A stretch of 64,000 nucleotides of DNA. Source: Acidobacteriota bacterium. Its GTDB lineage: Bacteria; Acidobacteriota; Thermoanaerobaculia; Multivoradales; J023. The stretch is from assembly GCA_029263395.1 (NCBI GenBank), contig JAJCXO010000164.1, forward strand, positions 1-64,000, written 5' to 3'. The notes beneath the pieces were generated by a model. It searched no databases and had not been told where the DNA came from. It was given only the letters and a program-made list of their open reading frames with translations. Of the stretch, positions 37,661-47,189 are shown one piece after another. The number at the start of each line of letters is the position of its first letter. The stretch's first letter is position 1. Both the position numbers and the translations under genes were made by a program.

Positions 37661-38509
37661 ATGTTTGTTAAAAAGACGAATCGTTGGTGTCATTCGACAG
37701 TATTCGCAACTTGCCTATGTGTTGGGCTGCTTGTTCCCCTGACGATGGTGGCTCCAGACGCCGCTGCTACGACGTTGGCCGAAGTTCAGCAGCGTGGCGA
37801 GCTGATCATGTTGTGCTGGCCCCACCAACAGAGTGCCTTCGTCCGCCGTATGGTGAAGGAGTATGGCCAGGAAGGCCTCAACCGGTTTACCGGGGTCGAC
37901 GTCGAGATACTCGAACGGTATGCCAAGTCGATCGGTGTCGGGCTGAAAGTGGTGCCGATGAAGAACAGCTTCTCGGAGCTCATCCCGATGCTGTTGGCAA
38001 GTGAAGGCGACATCATTGGCAGCTCGCTGACGATCACGCAGAGCCGTAGCAAAATCGTTCAGTTTTCGCGTCCCTACCACAACGTCAAGAAAGTGGTTGT
38101 GGCGCGCAAAGGCAGCCATCTTCGCACGACTGCCGACCTGGACGGTCATACCGCCGCCATTGTGCCAGGCTCCAGCCACGAAGAGGGGCTGAAGGCCCTC
38201 GGGCTCGATATCAAGTTCGAACCTGCCGGCTTCATTCTCGAGGGTTACACCGCCGTTGCCGATGGTGAAGCCGATTTCAGCCTGGTCGATTCTGGATCCG
38301 CGGTCCGGGTCCTGAAGACCCAGGCGGATCTCGGCAGCAAGCTCGAACAGATGTTCGTTTTCCCGCAAGACGACGAATACGGTTTTGCCTTGGCGCCGGA
38401 CAGTGACCTCAAAGCAAGCCTCGATGCCTTTTTGGTCGAGCTGAAGGAAAGCGGCGAGCTCGACCGCATCAAGACTCGCCAAGACGAGCACGTTTATACC
38501 GGCGACTGA
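37661..38509 (+). CDS. Periplasmic solute-binding protein, family 3 type (orphan)
   Basis: 282 residues. A signal peptide (TVFATCLCVGLLVPLTMVAP, cleavage near DAAA-TT) precedes an SBP_bac_3 domain: TLAEVQQRGELIMLCWP, FTGVDVEILERYAKSIG, then IIGSSLTITQSRSKIVQFSRPY. This family binds amino acids or other small polar solutes for ABC importers, or forms sensor input domains. No permease or ATPase gene is adjacent, so it either supplies a transporter encoded elsewhere or has another role. A 42-bp repeat array begins about 125 bases after the stop. Confidence 0.85.
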   Translation: MFVKKTNRWCHSTVFATCLCVGLLVPLTMVAPDAAATTLAEVQQRGELIMLCWPHQQSAFVRRMVKEYGQEGLNRFTGVDVEILERYAKSIGVGLKVVPMKNSFSELIPMLLASEGDIIGSSLTITQSRSKIVQFSRPYHNVKKVVVARKGSHLRTTADLDGHTAAIVPGSSHEEGLKALGLDIKFEPAGFILEGYTAVADGEADFSLVDSGSAVRVLKTQADLGSKLEQMFVFPQDDEYGFALAPDSDLKASLDAFLVELKESGELDRIKTRQDEHVYTGD

Positions 38510-38633
38510 GTCCAACCCGTCCGGCTGGTACTCGGCGAGGAAGTGCCCAACAGGCGTCAACGCTGGATGGCGGATGGCTAGTGCTCGTGGGTAGCTGGTG
38601 GGTCACACTCGATAGACGAGTGCGTCCGCTGCA

Positions 38634-38927
38634 GACAGCCTCGGCAAATAACGGCACGCGATTGCGCCCGTTACAGAGGCTCTCGGTACTTTACCGGACG
38701 TGTCTGTTCCCGTTACAGAGGCTCTCGGTACTTTACCGGACGCGTCTGTACCCGTGACAGAGGCTCTCGGTATTTTACCGGACGCGTCTGTTCCCGTGAC
38801 AGAGGCTCTCGGTACTTTACCGGACGCGTCTGTTCCCGTGGCAGAGGCTCTCGGTACTTTACCGGACGCGTCTGTTTCCGTTGCGGAGGCTCTCGGTAAT
38901 TTACCGGACACGACTGTTTCGGGCGCG
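38634..38927. repeat. Array of seven 42-bp tandem repeats (six good, one degenerate)
   Basis: Units begin with GAGGCTCTCGGTA at 38676, 38718, 38760, 38802, 38844 and 38886, with a degenerate unit at 38634, all exactly 42 bases apart. Each good unit carries a small hairpin CGGTA-NTT-TACCG whose loop varies (CTT, TTT, ATT) while the stem is kept. There are no unique spacers. The array passes directly into a cap sequence shared with 52.5 kb. Confidence 0.92.
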
Positions 38928-38990
38928 AATGGGGTTGGGAAGTCAAATGGACTAACTATTTGACTCGTTTTGAGGTCCCCGGCCGTTTTT
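38904..38990. repeat. Conserved array cap with AGTCAAAT/ATTTGACT hairpin, copy 1
   Basis: The last unit of the array merges into about 85 bases found again at 52444-52530. The core has AGTCAAAT-GGACTAACT-ATTTGACT (38941-38965), a perfect 8-bp hairpin with a 9-base loop, then CGTTTTGAGGTCCCC. The remaining bases to 39165 contain no gene I can support. Confidence 0.85.
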
Positions 38991-39165
38991 AGCGTGATCC
39001 CATCCCGTTTTGCCACGTTCGGCCCAGGGAGGTCGGCCTCGTGGAGCGAGCAAGCAGCGGGCGCGCGCAGGCATTGAGGTGCCAGCGACCTCGGTAAGGG
39101 AGTCGCTTGCAGGACGCCGGCCCTGGTTTCAGCATTCTCAAAGCCCAGTGGGGAATCGGCTTTGG

Positions 39166-41187
39166 TCAGCCCTCGATGAGTATGATGTCGCCGTCCTGGG
39201 AGCTAGCCTGCGCATAGGCGAGCCAACGGTGGTCTTTTGAAACCGAGAAGGCGATCTTCACCGCGGGCAGTGGAAGCACCAGGACCGGTTCCCCCACGAC
39301 CGCTTCTCGGAAGTAGATCCCGGGCTGGGCCACCGCCCCCTCGAAGCTGTAGATTCCGCGATCACTCGACTTCCAGGAGTACCAGGCGACGTCGTCGAGT
39401 AGTTGCGTCGGTCGGCCGTCGCCCTCCAACTCGACCCGCCAGAGCCCAGGCGTGTGCAGACGGGTCAGGTAGAGAGACTTCCCATCTGGCGATTCCTGTG
39501 CCGCCTTGGCCCCGCAGCGGGTAATCTGCCGCCGGTCTCCGTCGTCCAGCCGGACCCTCCACACCTCGGGTGAGCCGTCGGTAATCTCGAGGCGGTAGAC
39601 GGAGGAGGCGTCCGTCGACCAGTCGAGAAGTTGGCCGCCGGATGGCGACCCGGGTACAATTTTGGTGTCGCCGGTGGCCACGTCGACGATCACGAGCCGC
39701 GCCTGATGATCGGAGACCGCGATCCGATCCCCCGCGGGAGACCACAGGAAGGTATGGATGTGGTTGGGATGGTCGACTCCGAAGAGGCGATCGAGCGCAC
39801 CACGGGGCTGAGTCACCCAGATCTCGGAACGCCCAGAACGCCCGGAGATGAACGCTAGCCGGTCCCCGTCCGGTCCGAAACGGGGCATGAGGTCCTCCCG
39901 CGTGGACGAGGCGACAACCTCGGGCTCGGCGGCGAGGCCGACAAGGGGGTTCGGCTGCCTCACAATGTTCGAGCGAAGGCGCTGCTCCACCACCGCCACG
40001 CGATGGCCCACGGGGCTGACCGACGGCTGGCGTAAGTCTCGCGGACTCGTGATCAGCCGTTGCGCGGTGCCGCCGTCGAGGCCGAGACGGTAGAGGCCGG
40101 TCTCGTCGGCGAAGACGAGCGACTTCGCGTCTGCGGACCAGGAAACATGCCAGGAGGTGTCGGGGAAATGATCGATCACTTCCTGGGCTCCAGAGGCCCA
40201 GTCGAGAATCAACAGCTTCGAGCGCTCGACGATCAGACTACGGATGACCGCAACCTTCTCTCGATCCGGGGACAATGTCAGGAAAATGTCGCCGTAGCCT
40301 GGCTCGGTAGGAAAGGTCAGCTGGACGCTCTCATGCGTGACGAGATCATAACGATGGACCCTCCATGGAGAGCCGAACCGTGCGGGACGACGAGAAAAAA
40401 TCAGCGTCTCGTCGTCGGGCTGGAGCACCTGATCCAGCCGCTCGCCTTCGCTACAGGCGTAGAGGCTCTGTACTGTCGACGGATCGTGAACCTCCACGGA
40501 AAGGATCTGGCAGTTGCTGCCACGGACCACCACCAGCACGCGATTCCCGTCCGGGGACCAGGCGGGCCCTGACAGGCGAGGCCGCTGCAGGATCTGTCGA
40601 GCCTCGCCATCTTGGATACCCTTCACCAGCAACGCTCTCTTGCCGCCTTCCTCGTGGATAAAGGCAACGCTACTGCCGTCCGCCGAGAATGCTGGCTCTG
40701 ACTCATGGCCAGGGAGGCTGGTGAGGGGGCGCAGGTCGAGCTGAGTACCGGGAGCGCCTCCGCGCTGGACCAGCCAGCCTGTGGCGATGCCAAAACCGAC
40801 GAGCAACAGCATGCCCCACAGCAGCCGAGGTGTTCGGCTCGCGACCGAGTCGTTCGGCTTCGGGTCAGGATGCGACACCGGAGCCACCAGGCGATAGCCG
40901 CGACGGGTGATCGTTTCGATGTACCGCGGTGCCTTTGGATCGTCATCGAGCACCCGCCGAAGCAAGGCCACCGCGCGGCGCAACGCGTCGTCCTGGACCG
41001 TGGTTTCGGGCCATACGCGCCGGAGGATCTCGTCTCGGCCGAAGACCTGCCCCGGCGATTCAGCAAGCAACATCAACAGATCCATCACCCTGGGCTCGAC
41101 CCTGAGCATCTCGAGATCTTTGTGGAGCTGGTTGAGCGAGGGTTTGACGTCGAAGTCGCCGATGCGCAGAGTATTCCGTGTCTTCAT
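39166..41187 (-). CDS. Winged-helix transcriptional regulator with membrane anchor and TolB-like propeller
   Basis: 673 residues. The N-terminus is an OmpR/CadC-type winged helix (VMDLLMLLAESPGQVFGRDE, then PRYIETITRRGYRLVAPV). One membrane helix follows (LLWGMLLLVGFGIATGWLV, about 122-140), and then a periplasmic propeller of TolB/PD40 repeats (FSADGSSVAFI, WSPDGNRVLVVV, FGPDGDRLAFISGRSG). This arrangement is frequent in Acidobacteriota and parallels CadC, where an outside domain controls DNA binding across the membrane. Target genes are unknown; the divergent PQQ-propeller gene is the obvious candidate. The last propeller repeat ends right at the stop. Confidence 0.86.
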   Translation of the reverse strand: MKTRNTLRIGDFDVKPSLNQLHKDLEMLRVEPRVMDLLMLLAESPGQVFGRDEILRRVWPETTVQDDALRRAVALLRRVLDDDPKAPRYIETITRRGYRLVAPVSHPDPKPNDSVASRTPRLLWGMLLLVGFGIATGWLVQRGGAPGTQLDLRPLTSLPGHESEPAFSADGSSVAFIHEEGGKRALLVKGIQDGEARQILQRPRLSGPAWSPDGNRVLVVVRGSNCQILSVEVHDPSTVQSLYACSEGERLDQVLQPDDETLIFSRRPARFGSPWRVHRYDLVTHESVQLTFPTEPGYGDIFLTLSPDREKVAVIRSLIVERSKLLILDWASGAQEVIDHFPDTSWHVSWSADAKSLVFADETGLYRLGLDGGTAQRLITSPRDLRQPSVSPVGHRVAVVEQRLRSNIVRQPNPLVGLAAEPEVVASSTREDLMPRFGPDGDRLAFISGRSGRSEIWVTQPRGALDRLFGVDHPNHIHTFLWSPAGDRIAVSDHQARLVIVDVATGDTKIVPGSPSGGQLLDWSTDASSVYRLEITDGSPEVWRVRLDDGDRRQITRCGAKAAQESPDGKSLYLTRLHTPGLWRVELEGDGRPTQLLDDVAWYSWKSSDRGIYSFEGAVAQPGIYFREAVVGEPVLVLPLPAVKIAFSVSKDHRWLAYAQASSQDGDIILIEG

Positions 41188-41409
41188 GGGCCCAATTATG
41201 ACTCAGGCACCAGCGGCGACGCCCGAAGGTCGACCATTGAATCCTTGCCTTACCAACGTGTCGACGCCTGGCCTCCTGGGCAGATCACAACAAGATCACA
41301 TCGATCACAGAACCATTCCTGGCCGGTTGGAGGGGGTTTGGTCGAGACTCTTGTTTGAAAACCAGGGCTTGAAGCCCGGAATCGATCTACAATCGCTGAG
41401 GAGCCCGCC

Positions 41410-43860
41410 TTGCACCAGATAAGATTTGCTTCGATCTGCCTCGTTCTGTTGGCTGTGGCCAACGTTGCCGTCGCCGAGCCCGATCCCGAACGTTCGATCA
41501 CACCTGCACGCACAGGGGCGAACTGGCCGATGTGGAGCGGTCCGGAGGGCAACCTCACGTCGCTTGGCAACAGCGTATTCGACGGCGGTGCCTTCGGTCT
41601 CGAGCGGGTGTGGTCGCGGCCCCTGGGCTCGGCCTATTCAGGGATCGTGGTGGTCGACGGGCGGCTGACGACCACATTCTCGGATGGCGAGTCGGACTAC
41701 CTGGTGGCGCTCGACGCGTCGACCGGCACCGAGCAGTGGCGCTACCGGATCTCCGATACCTACAAGGGGCATGACGGTTCCGACGACGGTCCCCTGGCGA
41801 CGCCTACCATCGACGGCGGAGCGGTCTATGGCCTGGGTGCCCTGGGCCAGCTGTTCGCCGTGTCCCTGGAAGACGGCAAGGAGCGATGGCGCCTGGACCT
41901 GCTGGCCGACTTCGGCGCCGTCAAGCCGCACTACGGATTCACCACCACGCCAACGGTGATCGGCGATCTGCTGGTTGTCGAGACCGGCGGCGGCGGCGGG
42001 CGATCGATTTCGGCCTTCGACCGCAAAACCGGCGAGCCGCGCTGGTCGACCGGGGACGATCCGGTGGCGTATCAATCGCCGATGGTGTTCGACTTGGGGG
42101 GCGAGACCTCGTTGGTTGCGGTCACCAGCCGGAGCTTGCTCGGCCTGGTTCCCGAGACCGGTGAGGTGCTGTGGAGGCATCAGCACACCGAGGGCGACGG
42201 TCGGGGCTTCGGCTCGGCGCAGCCCGTGCCGGTGGGCGAGGGCGGGATACTCCTGACCGACCATGCCGAGTCGGTCCTCTTCCAGGTCAGCAAGAACGCT
42301 GAGGGGTACACGGTGGAGGAGGCCTGGCGCTCCCGCGCGCTGCGCGGCAGCTTAGCCGTTCCGGTTCCCTATGAAGGACACCTCTACGGCTACTCCGGCA
42401 ACAACTTCTTGACCTGTGTTGACGCCGCCACCGGCGAAACAGTGTGGAAGTCGCGGCCACCGGGCGAGGGGGACCTGGTGTTGATCGACGGTCACCTGGT
42501 GATTCTGGCCCGCAGCGGCGAGATCGTGATCGCGGAGGCGACGCCGGAAGCGTACAGGGAGGTATCGCGGGTCCAGGCCCTGGATCGCGGCTACTTCACA
42601 CGGCCGAGCTTTGCCGACGGCAAGGTCTACGTGCGAAATCTAACCGACATCTCAGCGATCGGCGTCACGGAAGCGAGCGCGCCGGATTCAGCCGGCGCTG
42701 AGTGGGCTGGGGCCGACTGGGCCGTATCTGATCAGGACCTGCGCGGAGAATTCGGCGCCTTTGTACAGAAGCTCGCGGTGGCTGAGAACAAGAGCGAGAT
42801 GATCGAGAGCTTCCTGGCCGAGCACCCGACCCTGCCGATTCTCGAGGGGCCGACTCTCGAGGGGACCTTGGTGCACTTCGTTTACCACGGCGAGGTCGCT
42901 GACCTGGCCGTCTCCGGCAACTTCATCCGCGATGGCAGTGAGCACGCCATGCACCGGGCCCCAGGCACGGACTTCTACTTTCGGAGCTATGAGCTGCCCG
43001 AGAAAGCCGTTTTTACCTATCAATTCTCGATCTTCGACGAAACGATGACCGATCCGGCCAATCCGCAGAAGACCGGCGGTGAAGACAGCGAGCAATCGGT
43101 GCTGGCGACCGCCGGCTGGCAGGCTCCGTCCCACTTGCGCGAGCCCGAGGGCAAACGCGGCAGCATCGAGAAGCTGCAGTGGAAGAGCGAGCAGCTGGAC
43201 AACGAGCGCGAAGTCCAGATCTACCTGCCGCCCGGCTACGGCGAGGGTGACGGCCGCTACCCGCTGCTGGTGGTCAACAACGGTGATCAGGCGCTCTCGA
43301 TCGGGGAGATGGACAAGAGTCTCGACAACTTGATCGGCAAGACGGTCGCGCCGGTGATCGTCGCCTTCGTGTCGAACGTCAGCTGGCGCGAGCTCGGCGG
43401 CTCGAAGACCGCCGAATACACCCGGGCGCAAGTCGAGGAGCTGATCCCTCTCCTCGACAAGACCTTCCGCACCGACGCCCGCCGCGAGTCCCGCGCGGTT
43501 ATGGGCCAGGACCCCTACGACGGCCCCGGCTTCGCGGCCATGTACCTCGCGCTGCATCACCCGGGGACTGTTTCCCGGGCCGCCGCCCAGTCCTACCAGC
43601 ATGGCCAGCTCGAGGAGGACCTAATGGCCGCCGCCTCGGGAGAGAAGCACGATCTCGAGCTGGTGTTCCACTGGAGCTCGTACGATCGCCTCGATCCGAT
43701 CTTTGAAGTCGACGCTCGCGGAAACGCCAAGAGCCTGGTGGCAGCGCTCGAGAAGAACGGCTACAGCCCGAAGATTTTCGAAAGCAACGACGGCGCCGGC
43801 TGGGGCATGTGGCAGGGCCGGATGGCCGAGATCCTCGAGGCGCTGTTTCCGCTCCAGTAG
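41410..43860 (+). CDS. PQQ-type beta-propeller fused to an esterase-like domain lacking catalytic residues
   Basis: 816 residues. The start is TTG, seven bases after GAGGAG, and opens a signal peptide (ASICLVLLAVANVAVA). Residues about 35-430 are an outer-membrane-assembly/PQQ-like propeller (LVALDASTGTEQWRY, AFDRKTGEPRWSTGD, TCVDAATGETVWKS). Residues about 490-590 form a carbohydrate-binding-like beta domain (LAVSGNFIRDGSEHAMHR). Residues about 600-816 resemble Fes/D-type esterases (REVQIYLPPGY, YPLLVVNNGDQ). The GxSxG nucleophile site reads GQDPYDG and the final His region reads DGAGWGMW, so both Ser and His are absent and hydrolase activity is doubtful. A binding role in the periplasm is more likely. 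Confidence 0.8.
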   Translation: MHQIRFASICLVLLAVANVAVAEPDPERSITPARTGANWPMWSGPEGNLTSLGNSVFDGGAFGLERVWSRPLGSAYSGIVVVDGRLTTTFSDGESDYLVALDASTGTEQWRYRISDTYKGHDGSDDGPLATPTIDGGAVYGLGALGQLFAVSLEDGKERWRLDLLADFGAVKPHYGFTTTPTVIGDLLVVETGGGGGRSISAFDRKTGEPRWSTGDDPVAYQSPMVFDLGGETSLVAVTSRSLLGLVPETGEVLWRHQHTEGDGRGFGSAQPVPVGEGGILLTDHAESVLFQVSKNAEGYTVEEAWRSRALRGSLAVPVPYEGHLYGYSGNNFLTCVDAATGETVWKSRPPGEGDLVLIDGHLVILARSGEIVIAEATPEAYREVSRVQALDRGYFTRPSFADGKVYVRNLTDISAIGVTEASAPDSAGAEWAGADWAVSDQDLRGEFGAFVQKLAVAENKSEMIESFLAEHPTLPILEGPTLEGTLVHFVYHGEVADLAVSGNFIRDGSEHAMHRAPGTDFYFRSYELPEKAVFTYQFSIFDETMTDPANPQKTGGEDSEQSVLATAGWQAPSHLREPEGKRGSIEKLQWKSEQLDNEREVQIYLPPGYGEGDGRYPLLVVNNGDQALSIGEMDKSLDNLIGKTVAPVIVAFVSNVSWRELGGSKTAEYTRAQVEELIPLLDKTFRTDARRESRAVMGQDPYDGPGFAAMYLALHHPGTVSRAAAQSYQHGQLEEDLMAAASGEKHDLELVFHWSSYDRLDPIFEVDARGNAKSLVAALEKNGYSPKIFESNDGAGWGMWQGRMAEILEALFPLQ

Positions 43861-43936
43861 CCCAGCGTGGAGTGTGCTGGCAGCAGCTGGCGCGACGTCG
43901 CAAAATAACGTGGCGGCGATAGCTTGGCGTACCTGA

Positions 43937-43957
43937 GACTCCGTCTGGGACGGAGTC
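43937..43957. terminator. Perfect hairpin between convergent genes
   Basis: GACTCCGTC-TGG-GACGGAGTC, perfect 9-bp arms, between the convergent PQQ/esterase and ADOP genes. There is no T run on either side, so it may slow polymerase or act in RNA stability rather than being a standard terminator. Confidence 0.4.
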
Positions 43958-44019
43958 AAGGGCCAGCTCGCGCAAATCGGAGGCCGCCTTGCTCTCAATG
44001 TTCTTGTTGTGAGGAGTGC

Positions 44020-46794
44020 TCAGTCGGCTCGAATGACGCGGATGGGGTCGATCGCCGCCGCGCGCCGCGCCGGAAAGTAGCTGGCCGCGAGGACTACGAC
44101 GAGGAGGCCGAAACTGGCGACAGCGAGTGTGGTCGGGTCGTTCCCGCGGACCCCGAACAAGAGGTGCCCCAGCGCAGCCTGAAGACCTAGGCTCAGGCAG
44201 AGCCCGAGAGGTAGCCCCAGTGCGCAGAGAGTGAGGCCTCTCTTCAGGACAATTCTGCGCACGTTGCCGGCGCTGGCGCCGAACGCCATGCGGATTCCGA
44301 GCTCCTGCGCCCGTTGGGCGACCGAGCTGGAGATGAGCCCGTACACGCCGATAACGCCCAGAAGGAGGGCGATTCCGCTGGCGAGCGTCAGCAGCCGGGT
44401 GATGAAGAGGGTGCCTGCCACCGACGGATCTATCTGCGCGAGCCGCTCAAGAGAGGCCGTTCTGAGCAGGGCCAGGCTGGGGTTGATCTCCCAGATGGCG
44501 TTTTGTACCTGCCGGAGGAAGCGGGGGTCCTGTGAGCGGCTGTTGCGTATCGCAAAGCTCTGGGATCGCCAGATGAAACGATCTTCTTCGCCGGTTCCCT
44601 TCCAGAAGGCTCGCGGTGCCAGTGGCCAATAAACCATCGCGGGACTCTCTTGACGGACACCATCGTCGCGCACGTCGGCGGCAACGCCGACGATCTCGTA
44701 GTAGAAGGGCGGCTCTGGGCGCGCGGCGACCCCCTGTCCGAGAGCGGCAGCGGTGGAACCCCAGTACTTGCGAGCCAGGCTCTCGGAGACCACGACCGCC
44801 GGGCGGCCTGAACGTACGTCTTGCCAGGACAGGTCTTCCCCGGCGAGCAGCGGAATCTGCAGCGCCCGAAAGAAGCCGCCGCCGATCCATTTGTGCCGCT
44901 CGATCTCGCCCCGGTCGGGGCCTCCGGAGCTCTCCGTGTAGAGCGTGTTGACGTTGTTGTTGCCGTCCAGTGGGATGGCCGAACCTACGGTGACCGCGTC
45001 GACCCCGGGGATCTCCTCGAGTCGGTGTGCGATGGTCTCGAACTGACGGGCCACGCTGTCGTGATCCGGAACCTGCTCCGCCGGGATGTGCAGTTGTAGG
45101 GTCAGCACGTCCTCAGGGGCCCCGAAGCCGGGCTCGACTCCGCGCAGCTCTCGGAAGCTCTGAAGCATCAGCCCAGAGGCAACGAGCAGCACGAGGACAA
45201 CGGCTATCTGAAGCACGGCCACACCGCTACGAAAAACCTGTGAGCCCTTGCTCGAGGCGACGCGAGTCCCCGCGTGGCGGAGGGCTCGGCCCATGGACCC
45301 CAGCCGCAACAGCGGCGCGACGCCGGCGATCGCCGCGCTGATCAGTGCCAGAGCCAAGACGAACAGAAGCACTCTCGGGCTGAGTGCTGCCTCGCCGAGA
45401 CGCGGAACTTCTGCGGGCGCCAGTGCGGTGAGACCTCGGAGCCCAGCGGCAGCCAGAACGATGCCGCCCAAGCCCCCAGCGAGGCTCAGCAGCAGAACCT
45501 CCTTGAACATCTCCCAGCGCACGCGCACCCGGCTCGCACCGAGCGCGGTTCGGACCGCCATTTCGTTGCTCTGTTCGGAGGCCCGCACCAGCAGGAGGTT
45601 GGCCACGTTGGCGCAGGCCACCAGGAGCACGAGCCCGACCCCTCCGAGGAGCACCCACAGAACGCTTGCGGTGTCGCCCACCAGCCGGTCCTTGTAAGGG
45701 GTGACCCGAACGGAGAAGGCCTCGATGTGCTCCATCGTGGCGATCGGGCCTCCGGGAAAACGAGTCCAGGCGGTCGGTAGCAGCTGCTGGAGCTCGGCGC
45801 GCGCCTGTTCCAGGGACACCGCCTCCTGAAGTCGTGCCACGGCCCCGAAACCGATGTTCCCCACGTAGAGGCTGCTGCGCTCGATCTCGAACGGCAGAAC
45901 AAGATCGCTTGGAACGCCGAGGCCCTGGAGCTGTGGCGGTGTAACACCGACGATCTCATGTGTCGCGCCGTCGATCCTGAGCTGCTGACCGACTGCAGAG
46001 GGTGCGCCAGCGAAGCGGCTCTGCCAGTAGTCGTAGCTGAGGAGGACAACCTTCTCAGCGCCAGGCGCCTCATCGGCAGGATCCAAGGTGCGCCCGACGA
46101 CCGGGAGCAGTTCGAGGGCGCGCAGCGTGCCGTGTGTCGTGCGCAGAGCACGCAGTGCTTCTGGCCTTCCGTTCCCGTGCACCGCGACCAGCTCGGACGA
46201 GAACATGCCGACGTGGTCGAGCGTCGTGCTGCTCTCCTCGTACAGCGTGTGCCAGGCCGCGCACTGTCCCGCGTCGTCGAAACCCACGGCGGGAGCGGTG
46301 TGGTGCAGGCTCACCAGGCGCTCCTGATTCTCGAACGGTAGCGGCGCCAGGAGGATCGCGTCGATGAGCGTGAAGATCGCGGCCGTGGCGCCGATGCCGA
46401 GAGACAACACCGTGATGACAGTCAAGGAAAAGAGAGGTCGCCGTGCGAGACCGCGGACCCCCAGCCGGAGGTCGTGCGCCAGGCCTGCGAAAAGAGAGGT
46501 GATGCGGCTGCCGCGCTGTCGCGCCAGCTCTTCGCGACTCTCCACCCATCGTGATTCTCGTTCGCACAGGTGTTCCCGCTTTGCTTGTGCCAGCTCCTCG
46601 GCCGCGGCCTGAGGATCGCCGAGGGCCTCTCTGGCGACCTTCTCGGCGTCGGCCGGTGTGCTTCCTGAAAGCATCGCCTCGTGGTAGACGTCCTCGAGGT
46701 GGTCGGAGAGCTCGCCGATCACTCTCTCTTCGCTCGCGCCGTCATTCGCCGACTTCCGCAGTGCGCGACGCAGGATCGGGGCCCAATCAGGCAT
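44020..46794 (-). CDS. ADOP-family (acidobacterial duplicated orphan permease) MacB-like ABC permease
   Basis: 924 residues. An N-terminal permease-prefix helical domain (ELSDHLEDVYHEAMLSG) precedes two MacB_PCD/FtsX units. The first begins at RPLFSLTVITVLSLGIGATA and ends at VLLVACANVANLLLVRASEQ; the second ends in LGVIGVYGLISSSVAQRAQE and SYFPARRAAAIDPIRVIRAD. Each unit has the usual four-helix pattern with a large periplasmic loop. No ATPase gene accompanies it, the defining feature of ADOP genes. The start overlaps the PadR stop by 8 bp, so the pair is one operon, presumably repressed by PadR. Confidence 0.93.
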   Translation of the reverse strand: MPDWAPILRRALRKSANDGASEERVIGELSDHLEDVYHEAMLSGSTPADAEKVAREALGDPQAAAEELAQAKREHLCERESRWVESREELARQRGSRITSLFAGLAHDLRLGVRGLARRPLFSLTVITVLSLGIGATAAIFTLIDAILLAPLPFENQERLVSLHHTAPAVGFDDAGQCAAWHTLYEESSTTLDHVGMFSSELVAVHGNGRPEALRALRTTHGTLRALELLPVVGRTLDPADEAPGAEKVVLLSYDYWQSRFAGAPSAVGQQLRIDGATHEIVGVTPPQLQGLGVPSDLVLPFEIERSSLYVGNIGFGAVARLQEAVSLEQARAELQQLLPTAWTRFPGGPIATMEHIEAFSVRVTPYKDRLVGDTASVLWVLLGGVGLVLLVACANVANLLLVRASEQSNEMAVRTALGASRVRVRWEMFKEVLLLSLAGGLGGIVLAAAGLRGLTALAPAEVPRLGEAALSPRVLLFVLALALISAAIAGVAPLLRLGSMGRALRHAGTRVASSKGSQVFRSGVAVLQIAVVLVLLVASGLMLQSFRELRGVEPGFGAPEDVLTLQLHIPAEQVPDHDSVARQFETIAHRLEEIPGVDAVTVGSAIPLDGNNNVNTLYTESSGGPDRGEIERHKWIGGGFFRALQIPLLAGEDLSWQDVRSGRPAVVVSESLARKYWGSTAAALGQGVAARPEPPFYYEIVGVAADVRDDGVRQESPAMVYWPLAPRAFWKGTGEEDRFIWRSQSFAIRNSRSQDPRFLRQVQNAIWEINPSLALLRTASLERLAQIDPSVAGTLFITRLLTLASGIALLLGVIGVYGLISSSVAQRAQELGIRMAFGASAGNVRRIVLKRGLTLCALGLPLGLCLSLGLQAALGHLLFGVRGNDPTTLAVASFGLLVVVLAASYFPARRAAAIDPIRVIRAD

Positions 46795-47119
46795 GACCGC
46801 CCTCGACCACGAGGTCTACCGTGTCCACGAAGGAGCGCCAATCTGAACGTTGTTTGGCGAGCGCCTTGCGTCCCTCGGCTGTCAAGGAGTAGCGGCAGCG
46901 ACGCCTCTCGCCCTCTTTCTCCACCCACCGCCCCTTGATCCACAGTCGCTTCTCCATGCGGTAGAGAACCGAGTAGAGCGTAGAGGCCTTGAACTCCAGC
47001 TTGCCTTCAGACCTCGCCTCGAGAGACTTCCCGATCTCGTAGCCGTGACGGGGTGGACCATCCAAGGCGGCGAGGATGAGCAGCTCCATGCTGCCGCGCT
47101 TCAGGTCTGCACTGAACAT
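46787..47119 (-). CDS. PadR-family transcriptional repressor
   Basis: 110 residues from the ATG at 47119 (AGAGGAT upstream). A typical small PadR: KRGSMELLILAALDGPPRHG is the first helix and turn, followed by a winged helix (KASTLYSVLYRMEKRLWIKG, then RRRCRYSLTAEGRKAL) and a C-terminal helix. ADOP genes are commonly preceded by such repressors. The stop lies inside the permease start, so both proteins should be made from one message. Confidence 0.92.
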   Translation of the reverse strand: MFSADLKRGSMELLILAALDGPPRHGYEIGKSLEARSEGKLEFKASTLYSVLYRMEKRLWIKGRWVEKEGERRRCRYSLTAEGRKALAKQRSDWRSFVDTVDLVVEGGHA

Positions 47120-47189
47120 CGTTTGAATCCTCTCACGTCGGTGCGCTCCAGATACTTCGCCACGTGATATTACGCGTCGCGATATATCT

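Noticed and set aside
38634-38927. CRISPR or TIGR-like guide array
   Set aside because: Units are contiguous without unique spacers, and no cas or tas-like gene is nearby. The variation is scattered point changes.
38603-39016. 137-residue minus-strand repeat protein (14-residue ASGKVPRASVTGTD-type repeats)
   Set aside because: The open frame follows automatically from a 42-base period; no ribosome site, and the array plus cap recurs as DNA elsewhere without that frame.
43499-43998. Minus-strand frames of 158 and 125 residues at the end of the PQQ/esterase gene
   Set aside because: Mostly antisense to the well-supported fusion gene; only the short shared 26-mer is of interest.
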